DNA of 64,000 nt from the NCBI GenBank assembly GCA_050012675.1, contig JBEKGS010000004.1:1-64000 (forward strand), given 5' to 3'. The stretch is from Fen-455 sp050012675 (GTDB taxonomy: Bacteria; Actinomycetota; Acidimicrobiia; Acidimicrobiales; Bog-793). The notes under the pieces were generated by a model. It ran no database searches. It saw only the letters and a program-made list of their open reading frames with translations, and was not told the DNA's origin. The position numbers and the translations under genes were made by a program. Shown here one piece after another: positions 16,525-25,332 of this stretch. Each line of letters begins with the position of its first letter. Positions within the stretch are counted from its first letter, which is position 1.

Positions 16525-17775
16525 ATGAAAATGTCACACAAGGGACGGGCGGTCGGCGCCGCGACGGTCACCCTGGCCGTGTTGCTCGGGGCCGCGGCCT
16601 TCGGCATCCAGCCCGCCTCGGCCCATGGTATGGGCGTCGCGTCCCAGAGCGCGGGCATCACGGCCACCAGCTTCAATCGCAACTTCAGCGCTATGTCGCT
16701 GCTCAAGGCCGTCGCGGCCAAGGGCACCGGTGGCGTCACGGCTATCCTTCCTGACACGGTCTCCTCGACCCGCTACGTCGAGTTCGACACGCCGTTCCTC
16801 ATGGAAGCCATGGAGAAGGCCGGTTTGCCACCCACCGACACCTACGTCGAGGACGCCGATGGCAGCGACGCCACCGAGCTGTCGATGGACCAGGCGGCCG
16901 TCACCGCCGGTGACAAGGTCGTCATCATGGACCCGTTGGACTCAGGGGTCGGGGCCAAGATCGAGTCGTACAACGCCGCCCACGGTGTGGCGACCGTCGA
17001 CTACGACCGCCTGACCCTTGGCGGCCAGCGCAAGTACTACGTCAGCTTCAACAACGAATACGTCGGCACGCTGCTCGGTGATGGCCTCGTCAGCTGCATC
17101 TCGACCTGGAAGGTCGCCAAGCCGACTGTTCTGGTCATGCACGGCGCGCCCACTGACAACAACGCCACGTTGTTCGCCGACGGTTACGACACCGTCCTCG
17201 CCCCGTACTTCAAGAGTGGCAAGTGGACCCTGGTTGGCAAGCTGGCCGCCATGGGAGGTCAGGGCGAAGTGCCCGCTGGCACCTGGACGCCGAGCGTTGC
17301 CCTCACCGAGTTCGAGGGTGAGTTCACCGCGAACCCAAGCATCAATGCCGTGCTCATGCCCAATGACGAGAACGGCGCCCCGATCATCCACTGGCTGATC
17401 ACTGCCAAGGGTCTCAAGCCGCGCACCATTCCTTTCACCGGCCAGGACGCGACCTTGACGGGTCTCGGCAACGTGCTCAACGGGTACCAGTGCGGAACGG
17501 TGTACAAGCCGATCTACGAGGAGGCGCAAGCAGCAGTGGCCATCGCGCTGTACCTCCGTGCCGGCATGGCCCCGCCGGCCGCCCTGGCCAACGGCAAGAC
17601 GCTGGACTCCGTAGAGCACAAGCAAGTCGACTCTGTGCTCCTCACGCCCGAGTGGGTGACCAGCAAGAACATGAAGTCGACGGTCATCGCCGACCAGTTC
17701 GTGCCTCCGTCCAGCCTGTGCTCGTCGCCGTACTCGACCGTAGCGGCCTGCAAGGCAGCGGGCATCACGCCCTAG
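16525..17775 (+). CDS. Xylose-type sugar ABC transporter substrate-binding protein
   Basis: 416 residues. A Sec signal peptide covers about residues 1-33 (basic start, VTLAVLLGAAAFGI, PASAHG cleavage region), with no lipobox cysteine. The mature protein matches the periplasmic-binding-protein I/sugar class: ATVDYDRL, YYVSFNNEYVG and FTGQDATLTGL followed by YQCGTVYKPI recall XylF-like xylose binders. The ligand is probably a pentose or related sugar, by resemblance only. GGGAG at 16515-16519 fixes ATG 16525. Four cysteines near the C-terminus and middle could form disulfides. A strong hairpin follows the stop, which would make this gene more abundant than the downstream transporter genes. Confidence 0.88.
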   Translation: MKMSHKGRAVGAATVTLAVLLGAAAFGIQPASAHGMGVASQSAGITATSFNRNFSAMSLLKAVAAKGTGGVTAILPDTVSSTRYVEFDTPFLMEAMEKAGLPPTDTYVEDADGSDATELSMDQAAVTAGDKVVIMDPLDSGVGAKIESYNAAHGVATVDYDRLTLGGQRKYYVSFNNEYVGTLLGDGLVSCISTWKVAKPTVLVMHGAPTDNNATLFADGYDTVLAPYFKSGKWTLVGKLAAMGGQGEVPAGTWTPSVALTEFEGEFTANPSINAVLMPNDENGAPIIHWLITAKGLKPRTIPFTGQDATLTGLGNVLNGYQCGTVYKPIYEEAQAAVAIALYLRAGMAPPAALANGKTLDSVEHKQVDSVLLTPEWVTSKNMKSTVIADQFVPPSSLCSSPYSTVAACKAAGITP

Positions 17776-17796
17776 CCGGTAGCCGCTGAGTCATCG

Positions 17797-17858
17797 CAAC
17801 AACGCCTGGGCTGTTATTACCTGCAGCCCAGGCGCTTGCGTTGTTTGCAATTTTCCAG
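17797..17858 (+). terminator. Strong hairpin after binding-protein gene
   Basis: Perfect 11-bp arms at 17803-17813 (CGCCTGGGCTG) and 17824-17834 (CAGCCCAGGCG) with a 10-base AT-rich loop, extended by near-complementary GCAACAA and TTGTTTGC flanks and then AATTTT. It looks like an intrinsic or partial terminator between the binding-protein gene and the ATPase/permease genes. Confidence 0.65.
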
Positions 17859-17986
17859 CGACCGTTCTACTTTCCGGGCAAACGGTCCTCGTTGCGAGGA
17901 GCGGCTGTCTCGCTCCTGGGTCGCCGCTGGCCGAGACGGGCGAGCCTGTGGCGAGGCGAGGTGCCGCGAGGAGGACAGAAATCGGT

Positions 17987-18832
17987 ATGGCTGTTTCGAT
18001 GCAAGAGGCTGGCCTCGGGGCTGGGGCCGAAGGGCTGTTGCCGCGTGGGCGGCCCCTTCTGGAATTGCGGGGCGTCCAGAAGAGCTTCGGCCCTGTCCGG
18101 GCCCTGGCCGGAGTCGACATCGTGGTGCCCGCCGGAGAGGTCACCGCGCTGTGCGGAGACAACGGCGCTGGCAAGAGCGTGACCATCAAGATCATTGCGG
18201 GCATCCACCCCGCCGACGGAGGGCAGATCCTTTGGCGCGGGCACCCGGTCTCCATCCGCACCCCCAAGGACTCCGCCGCTCTCGGCATCGCCACCGTGTA
18301 CCAGGATCTCGCCTTATGCGACAACCTCGACATCGTCCAGAACATGTTCCTCGGTCGTGAGCCGACCAAGCTCGCTGTCCTGGATGAGGCGCCAATGGAA
18401 TTAGCGGCCCGCAAGACTCTGGCCGACTTGCACGTGACGACGGTGCGTTCGATCCGCCAGCCCGTTTCGTCCCTGTCAGGGGGACAGCGCCAGTCCGTCG
18501 CGGTCGCCCGCGCTGTCCTGTGGAACTCGCAGCTCATGATCCTCGACGAACCGACCGCCGCCCTCGGGGTGGCTCAGACGGCGATGGTGCTCTCTCTCGT
18601 GAAGCGCCTGGCCCAGCAGGGCTACGCCGTGATCATCGTGTCCCACAATCTGAACGACCTGTTCGAGGTCGCCGACAACATCGCCGTCCTGCGCCTGGGC
18701 CAGATGGTCGCTCAGGCCCCGGTTTCGCAGCTTGACCGCCAGAGCGTGGTCGAGCTGATGACCTCCGGCACGGTGGGAGGAAAGCCGTTCGTCGCAGCGC
18801 CGGCGGCGGGGCCTGGGGGGTCTCAGCCATAG
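17987..18832 (+). CDS. Single-domain sugar ABC transporter ATP-binding protein
   Basis: 281 residues with one complete nucleotide-binding domain: Walker A GDNGAGKS, Q-loop YQDLALCDNLD, signature LSGGQRQ, Walker B LMILDEPTA and VSHN switch. The PTAALGVAQT segment is typical of ribose/xylose-class importers. RbsA and XylG carry two such domains (about 500 residues); this has one, as in FrcA-like proteins. It would form a homodimer, or pair with the similar domain in the ABC-kinase fusion, which shares the QDxALCDNLDxxxNxFLGRE pattern. Start ATG 17987 follows GAGGAGGA. Upstream in-frame ATG 17948 lacks a comparable site. Confidence 0.9.
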   Translation: MAVSMQEAGLGAGAEGLLPRGRPLLELRGVQKSFGPVRALAGVDIVVPAGEVTALCGDNGAGKSVTIKIIAGIHPADGGQILWRGHPVSIRTPKDSAALGIATVYQDLALCDNLDIVQNMFLGREPTKLAVLDEAPMELAARKTLADLHVTTVRSIRQPVSSLSGGQRQSVAVARAVLWNSQLMILDEPTAALGVAQTAMVLSLVKRLAQQGYAVIIVSHNLNDLFEVADNIAVLRLGQMVAQAPVSQLDRQSVVELMTSGTVGGKPFVAAPAAGPGGSQP

Positions 18833-19020
18833 CAACACGTCAACCGCCTGCAGGCGGACCTCCTGTTCCAGGCTCGGGGGACACTGTTCACAGCGGCCCC
18901 GCCGCTGCCGACGCCTCCAATGGCGATGACTTCGCCAGCTCACCGAGTGACCGATCCGACCTATCGATCTCGCCCCCTGACGGCGCCCGCGCTCGCCTGG
19001 CGAACGCCGCCGCGGGTCCA

Positions 19021-20343
19021 ATGACTCCTCCCGGCTCGGGCGCGCCCGAGTTCGAAATCGAGCTCGAAAGAGAGGAGGGGGAGGAGGAGGTGCCGACGGA
19101 ATCGGTCATCGTCGCGGCGCCCGAGGTAGTCGCGACCACCCTCGGCGAGTACGTGAGTGCCTGGTGGCGCAAGGCCCGCTCCGGCGACAGCGGCGTCCTT
19201 CCGGTTGTCGTAGCGCTGGTCTTGATAGTCGTCGTCTTCCAGATCCTCCGGCACAAGTTCCTCTCCGCCGGCAATCTCGTCGACCTGTTCAACCAAATGG
19301 TCGTTTTCGCCCTCTTCGCCATGGCCGAGGTCTTTGTCCTGCTGCTCGGCGAGATCGACTTGTCGGTCGTCTACAACGCCGGCATCGGTGCCGGCCTCAT
19401 GGCCGCTTTGGTGGCGCCGCCTTACAACCTGCCTTGGTGGCTGTGCATCGTGATCGGCGTGGGCACATGTACCTTGATCGGCCTCGTCCTGGGCACACTC
19501 ATCACGCGGCTACGGCTACCGGCGTTCATCGTCACGCTCGCCGCCTTCTTGGGCCTTGAGGGCGTGATGCTGTGGATGTTCGACCGCTTCAGCGTCGCCG
19601 TCGGTGGAGTGATCGAGGTTTCGAACCCGACACTCACCAACCTCGTGGCTGGCAACATCTCCGTGTTGGTCAGTTGGGTGGTCATGGCCGTACTGGTGCT
19701 GGCTTTCGGCGTGTACAGCGTGGTCCGCGACACGCGCCGCCGCGCCTCCGGGCTGGTTACCCCACCCCTGGGCTTCACGCTGCTCAAGTCGGCTGCCGTG
19801 GCCGGAGCGGGCGTGGTCGTGGTAGTTGTTTGCAGCTTCAACCGGGGCACGACGACATTCGTAGCGCGAGGCGTCCCCTGGTCGATACCGATCTTGCTGG
19901 CCATCTTCGCAGGGGCCACCCTGCTGCTGTCGCGCACTCGCTTTGGCCGTTATCTATACGCCATCGGCGGCAACACCGAGGCTGCCCGGCGCGCCGGTAT
20001 CAACGTCACCCGGATCCGGACCATCGCCTTCGGGTTGACGGGGATGATGGCCGGCTTCGCAGGGATGATGTACCTGTCGTTGCTGGGGTCGATCGCCACC
20101 GACATCGACCCGAGCTACATGTTGTTCGCCGTCGCCGCCGCCGTCATCGGGGGCACCAGCCTCTACGGCGGCCGAGGCAAAGCGCTGCACGGCATCCTTG
20201 GTGGACTAGTCATCGCCACGGTCTACAACGGCATCTTCCTCATGGGATTCGGGGCGGATGTGGAGTACATGATCGTTGCCGTAGTGCTCCTGGCCGCCAT
20301 TGCGGTGGACTCTTTGACCCGCGGTGGGCAGAGGGCGCGCTAA
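19021..20343 (+). CDS. Xylose/ribose-type ABC transporter permease
   Basis: 440 residues. A charged cytoplasmic N-terminus of about 55 residues is followed by about 10 membrane segments of the BPD_transp_2 type. Family landmarks include VFVLLLGEIDLSV, LPAFIVTLAAF, YAIGGNTEAARRAGINV and AAAVIGGTSLYGGRG. It would form the membrane channel of the sugar importer with the binding protein at 16525 and the ATPase at 17987. ATG 19021 is the first start in a frame open from 18736, but it has no clear ribosome binding site. The 188-base gap after the ATPase gene shows no hairpin. Confidence 0.92.
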   Translation: MTPPGSGAPEFEIELEREEGEEEVPTESVIVAAPEVVATTLGEYVSAWWRKARSGDSGVLPVVVALVLIVVVFQILRHKFLSAGNLVDLFNQMVVFALFAMAEVFVLLLGEIDLSVVYNAGIGAGLMAALVAPPYNLPWWLCIVIGVGTCTLIGLVLGTLITRLRLPAFIVTLAAFLGLEGVMLWMFDRFSVAVGGVIEVSNPTLTNLVAGNISVLVSWVVMAVLVLAFGVYSVVRDTRRRASGLVTPPLGFTLLKSAAVAGAGVVVVVVCSFNRGTTTFVARGVPWSIPILLAIFAGATLLLSRTRFGRYLYAIGGNTEAARRAGINVTRIRTIAFGLTGMMAGFAGMMYLSLLGSIATDIDPSYMLFAVAAAVIGGTSLYGGRGKALHGILGGLVIATVYNGIFLMGFGADVEYMIVAVVLLAAIAVDSLTRGGQRAR

Positions 20344-20946
20344 GGCTAGAGGTCCCGAATCGAAATGATTTCCGGACCATTTTCGCAGGGTCAGGTCAGT
20401 GACTTCGTCAAGCAGGGTTGGCGCGACGCCGCGGCGCCTACGTCTGCAGCAGGGAGTCGGGCTCATGTTCGTCACAAGAGCGGCAGTCGCTGTTGGCAAC
20501 ACGTTGGCCAGGTACTCATGAGAAGGGCTACGGAGCGCGCAATGGCAGATGGGCCAGCCCGGGAGTCGCGAGTCCCGCTATGGGTCGAGTGGCGGCGCGA
20601 TCGGTAATCTCTTCGCCCCGCGGTGCACCGGTATTGGAAGCCACGACCGCCTCGGCGCCGCTTTATCGCAGGGCAGTAGGGATGAGATTGTCTCAAGCGA
20701 ACCACAACACCTTCTGTACCCCAAGGGGTACAGCTGTTATCCGACACCGTCGAAGACGTCCGACTGCGGGACAGCGGTGATGCTGTTGCGGCGTTTGCGC
20801 CCTTACCGAGTTCGACAAGCAGCGGGGGAGCGCACTCAAGAGCGGCGGGCGCCGCTCATCCTTATGTGCTCCGGCACCGCTTGCCCGGGCCGTTAAGGCC
20901 CCGCCATCGAAGGGCTGACCGACAACTCGGTTTCAATGACTGCCGT
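20344..20946. other. Gene-free stretch with operator-like dyad
   Basis: 603 bases between convergent genes. Short overlapping frames have no family resemblance or ribosome binding sites. It includes the perfect dyad at 20714-20733 listed separately. It may be the eroded remains of a gene and its control region, but nothing recognisable is left. Confidence 0.5.
20714..20733. repeat. Perfect 20-bp inverted repeat
   Basis: Arms CTGTACCCC and GGGGTACAG flank a central AA. Nine perfect base pairs around a two-base centre look more like a dimeric regulator operator than a terminator hairpin. No gene starts nearby on either strand, so its target is unclear. Confidence 0.5.
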
Positions 20947-22173
20947 TTACGAACCTGTGAACGCGGACAACTCGACGCTCACGTCCGCGAGACGCTGCGG
21001 GTCGACGACGTGGTCACAGGTCACGAGTGCGGCGATCTGATCGCCGACATCCCAAACGTTCACGTTCATGCCGGCGATCACTCGGCCATGGTCGAGCCAG
21101 AAGACGATCAACTCGCGGCCCTCCAAGTTTCCTCGGTAGACGACTTGGTCCCAAGTTGGCGCGAAGCCCCTGTACTCGAGCCCGAGATCGTACTGATCGG
21201 AGAAGAAGTAAGGGATCTTCTCGTAGTTGAGGTTCCGGCCGAGCATGTTCTTTGCTGCCACCGGACCTTGGTTGAGTGCGGCCGACCAATGCTCGAGGCG
21301 GATACAGGTGTCGAGAACCGGGTGATAGGCGTTCGCGACATCTCCAGCAGCCCAGATCCCCGGCACGCTCGTGGCCAGGTGCTCGTCCACGAGGACGCCG
21401 TTGTCGAGGCGCAGCCCGTTTCCTTCGGCAAGCTCGGTCCTCGGACTTACGCCGACTCCCACCACGACGAGGTCAGCCGGAACGACGTTACCGTCTGCCA
21501 ACACGACTTCCTCGACCGCGCTCGAACCTCGGAAGGCGGTAACGCCGACACCCATGTGCAGCTCGACGCCGTGGTCGGTGTGCAGGTCACGAAACATCGT
21601 CCCGACCTCCGTGCCAAGCACGCGTTCAAGGGGAACATGGGCGGCCTCTATCAGGGCCACCTCCTTACCGAGTTCGCGAACCGACGCGGCCACCTCGGAG
21701 CCGATCCAACCCGCACCCACCACTGCGACCCGCGTCACTTTTGTCAGCGCGTCGCGGAGCGCGTCACAGCTCGAAATGCTCCGCAGGTAGCAAATCCCCT
21801 CAAGATCCGATCCCGGAATCGTCACGTGCTTCGGAATGGCCCCAGTGGCTAAGAGGAGCTGGTCATAGCCGAGCCGTCCTCCGGGATCGAGTGCGACCTG
21901 CTTGGCCGCGGGATCTATCGAGGTTACCGTGGTGGAGGTAAGTAGCTCGATCTCGTTCTCTTCGTAGAATCCTTCCGGATGCACGGCCGCCTCCCCGAAA
22001 CCGACCTCACCGCGTAAGTACGCTTTCGACAGCGGTGGACGTTCGTAGGGTCGAGCGGCTTCGTCGCCGACGAGCACCACTCGTCCTTCGAACCCCTCCG
22101 TGCGGAGCGATTCGGCGGTTTTGGATCCCGCCAGACTGGCTCCGGCGATCACGAACGTCTGTTGTTTGCTCAT
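20947..22173 (-). CDS. FAD-dependent ferredoxin/rubredoxin reductase-like oxidoreductase
   Basis: 408 residues. The N-terminal dinucleotide-binding motif FVIAGASLAGSKTAESLR is followed by YERPPLSKAYLRG, typical of the ferredoxin reductases of dioxygenase and P450 systems. A second Rossmann motif, VAVVGAGWIGSEVAA, binds NAD(P)H, and GIWAAGDVAN marks the second FAD contact. The C-terminal reductase domain (about 320-405) is present. It likely passes electrons from NAD(P)H to a ferredoxin, but no ferredoxin or oxygenase gene is adjacent. ATG 22173 (MSKQQTF) follows a GAGGGGGG tract; a longer frame from 22218 adds a basic, unconserved stretch. Confidence 0.9.
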   Translation of the reverse strand: MSKQQTFVIAGASLAGSKTAESLRTEGFEGRVVLVGDEAARPYERPPLSKAYLRGEVGFGEAAVHPEGFYEENEIELLTSTTVTSIDPAAKQVALDPGGRLGYDQLLLATGAIPKHVTIPGSDLEGICYLRSISSCDALRDALTKVTRVAVVGAGWIGSEVAASVRELGKEVALIEAAHVPLERVLGTEVGTMFRDLHTDHGVELHMGVGVTAFRGSSAVEEVVLADGNVVPADLVVVGVGVSPRTELAEGNGLRLDNGVLVDEHLATSVPGIWAAGDVANAYHPVLDTCIRLEHWSAALNQGPVAAKNMLGRNLNYEKIPYFFSDQYDLGLEYRGFAPTWDQVVYRGNLEGRELIVFWLDHGRVIAGMNVNVWDVGDQIAALVTCDHVVDPQRLADVSVELSAFTGS

Positions 22174-22463
22174 CTTTCGCCCCCCTCTTGTTGATTCCTG
22201 GTCCCGACTTCTAGCCATTCGCCGCGGTGCGCCTCAGGCGGCCACGGCCTTGGCAGGATCGCCCAGCTGTTGACACCTGGTGACGAGAGTGAAGAACTCG
22301 TCGCGCCTGGCCGCGAGAGACGTGCAGAAGCTGTCTCCTCCGGCCCAGCACCGGCGCCGTCAACCACTACTGACCTTAAGCCGCCCCGGGGGGGGAACCG
22401 AACGTGCGACCGGGCGGCAGGCAGATCACCCGGACCCGCGCGGGCGGTGCCGATGTCAGGATC

Positions 22464-22700
22464 TCAGGACAGGGCTCGCCGCCGCGGTCCGGTCAATGCC
22501 ACCACGAATGCGACGATGACGAGCACGGCGCCGAACGCGATACCCGCGTAACCGCGATGCGTGTGCTTGCTTACCACGTGAGCCGCGTATCCGGGGAAGA
22601 ACGTCGGCAGCGAGTGCGCCGGTTGCGTGAGGTACAGGACACCGGCCACGACCGCGGCGATTCCGACGATCAGCAGGACTAGCGCTAACACACGTCGCAC
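22464..22700 (-). CDS. Small two-helix membrane protein, unknown function
   Basis: 78 residues with two predicted membrane helices: about 4-24 (VLALVLLIVGIAAVVAGVLYL) and about 50-70 (AGIAFGAVLVIVAFVVAL). Between them is a histidine-containing loop (PAHSLPTFFPGYAAHVVSKHTHRGY), and the C-terminus is basic (GPRRRA). The pattern resembles short uncharacterised actinobacterial membrane proteins. No functional call is possible. Neighbours do not point to a role. Confidence 0.65.
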   Translation of the reverse strand: MRRVLALVLLIVGIAAVVAGVLYLTQPAHSLPTFFPGYAAHVVSKHTHRGYAGIAFGAVLVIVAFVVALTGPRRRALS

Positions 22701-23186
22701 GGGTCCACATTACTGGTCGATGGCACGCGCATCAGGCTCCTACCCGTGGATGACCACCACCGGCCGAGCCCCGACGGTGGTCGCGGCGGCGCGCAAAGAC
22801 AGAGTCCTCGCCGACGGGGCGCTCTCACCTGGTTCTCGCAGTGCTGCAGCGCGTCGCCTTTCCGGAGGTCCATTGCTGTGCTGGGCCCGCCGGGCGGCAC
22901 CGGCTGCTGTGGTTGAGACCGATCCAGCTCAGCTTTGCAGGGGAGGCTGGTCGCCGAACAAAGCTCGAATCGAGCTTCTGCCAGCTTGTGACCTCGCCTC
23001 GAGTCGCCGGTAATGGAGCTTGTGGACTCGCGCCTGTGACGGGCGAACATTTCTTGGTGCCGCGTCGCGCCATGACGTTCGAGGAGGTGTGCCCCTACGT
23101 CAGCTTCTCATCGGCGCTTCTGGCTCGCAGCGTCAAAGACGACACAACCGCAGTGACCTAGGGCGACCATGGCGACTCGTAGCCTG
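22701..23186. other. Gene-free stretch
   Basis: 486 bases. The minus strand near 22740-22800 has a short frame ending in PVVVIHG that may be the remnant of a gene's 3' end, but it is too short to identify. No RNA gene or strong hairpin was seen. It should contain the promoter of the small membrane protein. Confidence 0.4.
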
Positions 23187-23882
23187 TCAGGTGACAAGCA
23201 ACCCGCCGTCGACGACCAGATCGTGAGCGTTGACGCCCTTGTTGCGCAGGAGGAATTCCGTGGCGTCGGCGATCTCGGCCATTGTCACGAGCCGCCCGAT
23301 CGGCGTTCGGGGAATGTGGGGGTGGTTGGGCACGTCTCGCCACTTCGGACTGTCGCCGACGATGCCCGGGTGCAGGGCATTGACGCGGTGGGGAGCGATC
23401 TCGACAGCCAGGGTTCTCACCAGGCCGCTCACACCTCCATTGAAGGTTGTGACCATCGTCGAGCCTGGATACGGGCGGTCCTTGGCGAGGCCGCCGAACA
23501 GGACGACGGACGCGTCTGCGGTGAATCGTGTGTGAAGGACGCGGACGACCTCGGTGTATCCGACCAGCTTGACGGTCACCGACCTGATCGCCTGGCCGAT
23601 GTCAAAGTCGCGCAGACTGTTCACGGCCTGCTCGATAGCTGTGATGACGAGATTGTCCACCTCGCGAATGCCCTCGAGGGCATCTTCGATCGACTCGGGC
23701 TCCGACAGGTCCAGTGCAAGCCCGAGCGTGCCCGAACCGATCTGCTTTGCCACTGAGTCCGCCTTGGTCGCATCCCTACCGGTGATCACCACCTCGTCGC
23801 CCCGGATCGCGAAGCGCTGCGCTATCACCAGTCCAAGGCCGCTGCTGCCACCGACTACCACTGATCGAGCCATTTGTCTCAT
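23187..23882 (-). CDS. SDR-fold protein lacking the catalytic YxxxK
   Basis: 231 residues with the SDR Rossmann fold: GGSSGLGLVIAQRFA at about 11-25, a VVITGRD strand and LDLSEP. In the catalytic region, where SDRs have S...YxxxK, the sequence is FGGLAKDRPYPGSTMVTTFNGG: aligned on the following helix GLVRTLAVE, Tyr becomes Val and Lys becomes Asn. The NALHPGIVGDSP segment is normal. It is therefore an atypical SDR, perhaps a binding protein or one with different chemistry. Similar actinobacterial proteins with this PYPGST pattern exist as far as I recall. It overlaps the upstream dehydrogenase by 4 bases (ATGA); ATG 23873 (MARSVVVGG) is an alternative start. Confidence 0.78.
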   Translation of the reverse strand: MRQMARSVVVGGSSGLGLVIAQRFAIRGDEVVITGRDATKADSVAKQIGSGTLGLALDLSEPESIEDALEGIREVDNLVITAIEQAVNSLRDFDIGQAIRSVTVKLVGYTEVVRVLHTRFTADASVVLFGGLAKDRPYPGSTMVTTFNGGVSGLVRTLAVEIAPHRVNALHPGIVGDSPKWRDVPNHPHIPRTPIGRLVTMAEIADATEFLLRNKGVNAHDLVVDGGLLVT

Positions 23883-24817
23883 CCTCTTCCCCTACTTGTG
23901 TCGACGATCTGGGTGTGACCGAGCCCTGCGTTCAGCCTTGCGATCTCGGCGAAGGCGCTCCAGTCCTTGTCGCCGAGACCTGTGGCGAGAGCGCTGAGTG
24001 TCCGGTCAAAGACGATCGAAGCGTACGGAAGCGGTGATCGCACCGCCGCGGCGGCAACAAGCATCAACTGCAGATCCTTGAGCCCGGTCGTCATTTCGAA
24101 TCCAACCTCGTCGTAGGCGCGACCACCGATGCGTTCCAGGTAGCCGGCCACCCCTGGGTGGCCCTGGAGCTCTCGCAACATCTGCATGGCGATCTCGTGG
24201 TCCACACCGGACTTCTCGGTGAAGGCGAGGAACTGGCCGAACAACTCGGCGGTCGCCGCCAGGTAGAAGTTGAAGGCGAGCTTCAGGCTGTTGGCAGTTC
24301 CCGGCACCGCCCCGACGTGAACGATGCGGGCGCTGTAGGCCGCTATGTAGGCACGTGCGCGGTCGAGCGCAGCAGTTTCACCACCCACGAGGCTTACCAG
24401 CTCACCTGCCAGTGCAACGCTCGGACGACCTAGCACCGGCGCTGCGAGGAAGTGCTGGCCGCGCGAGCTGTGGAGCACGGCGAGCTCGGCGGAACATCCC
24501 GGGGAGACCGTGGATGTCGACACGTGCACCGTACCGGGGGCCATGGCTTCCAAGAGCCCGTCCTCGGACGAGACGACGGTGCGCAGGACGCCGTCGTCCA
24601 ACAGACTCGTTATGACGACCGCCGCTTGGTCCGCGGCATGCGCTGGGCTGAGCGCGGCAGTCGCGCCGGCCGCGACCAGTCGAGCAACCTTCTCGGCCGT
24701 CCTGTTGTAGACACGAACCTGGCACCCGTCGCGTAGGAGGCTCTGGGCAATTCCCGCGCCTATCCGACCTAGCCCGATGACCGCGACCGGCGCGTTGTTG
24801 GCATTGGCCACTGACAA
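23879..24817 (-). CDS. 3-hydroxyisobutyrate dehydrogenase-family NAD(P)-dependent oxidoreductase
   Basis: 312 residues. The N-terminal NAD(P)-binding motif is VIGLGRIGAGIAQSLL at about 13-28. Residues around VHVSTSTVSPG and APVLGRPSVALAGEL correspond to the substrate-binding DVSTISP-like and PVSGG loops, and the catalytic lysine is in GTANSLKLAFNFYL. The C-terminal all-helical domain is complete. Substrates of this family are short beta-hydroxyacids; the specific one is unknown. It is coupled to the SDR-fold gene downstream, suggesting two steps of one pathway. Confidence 0.85.
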   Translation of the reverse strand: MSVANANNAPVAVIGLGRIGAGIAQSLLRDGCQVRVYNRTAEKVARLVAAGATAALSPAHAADQAAVVITSLLDDGVLRTVVSSEDGLLEAMAPGTVHVSTSTVSPGCSAELAVLHSSRGQHFLAAPVLGRPSVALAGELVSLVGGETAALDRARAYIAAYSARIVHVGAVPGTANSLKLAFNFYLAATAELFGQFLAFTEKSGVDHEIAMQMLRELQGHPGVAGYLERIGGRAYDEVGFEMTTGLKDLQLMLVAAAAVRSPLPYASIVFDRTLSALATGLGDKDWSAFAEIARLNAGLGHTQIVDTSRGRG

Positions 24818-25332
24818 CCTTGGCTCCTCTCGGTTTCCTGGGCGTTGCCGACCCTATCGGGCCGATGGACCGGTCGCGCGAGCGGCGGGACGACCACGCC
24901 GAACCCGGAACAGGTCCCGGCGCCGCTCTGGGGTGTCTGCCTCACGGCGTTCCCGACGGACTTGTTCCGACGCCGTCACCTCCCGGGGGACAAGTCGCCC
25001 TCAGGGTCAACGCGAAGCTGTGTGGTTGAGCTCTTCTCGCCCTGGATCCGAGGGACTTCGCATCAACGCCTGTGACCGTCCCGAGAAGTCACCTTTCGCC
25101 ACCGCGGTTGTCACCACATAAGACCAACTATCCCGTCGTCTGGCACACGGCGACGAGGGCCGTCCGTTCGTCCGACAGCCAGGCCCGCGCTCGTGCGCCC
25201 CGAGCTCAGGTGCCGCGTGACAGCGCCAGCCAAGACGGAGATTGACCAGCCTCATCGGCCGGGTCATGAGCTAGACCCGAGCGGACCTGCTGGCGTCCTG
25301 GTCGTGGCGAACAAAGCGCGTGGTGAGCTGCC
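24818..25332. other. Gene-free stretch
   Basis: 515 bases between the dehydrogenase start and the end of the Memo-like gene. Frames here are arginine-rich shadows. It should hold the promoter of the dehydrogenase/SDR operon. No hairpin, tRNA or repeat stood out. Confidence 0.4.

Noticed and set aside
22711..22860. Possible 3' end of a gene (frame ending PVVVIHG) on the minus strand
   Set aside because: Too short and without a recognisable family; recorded only as a note on the gap.
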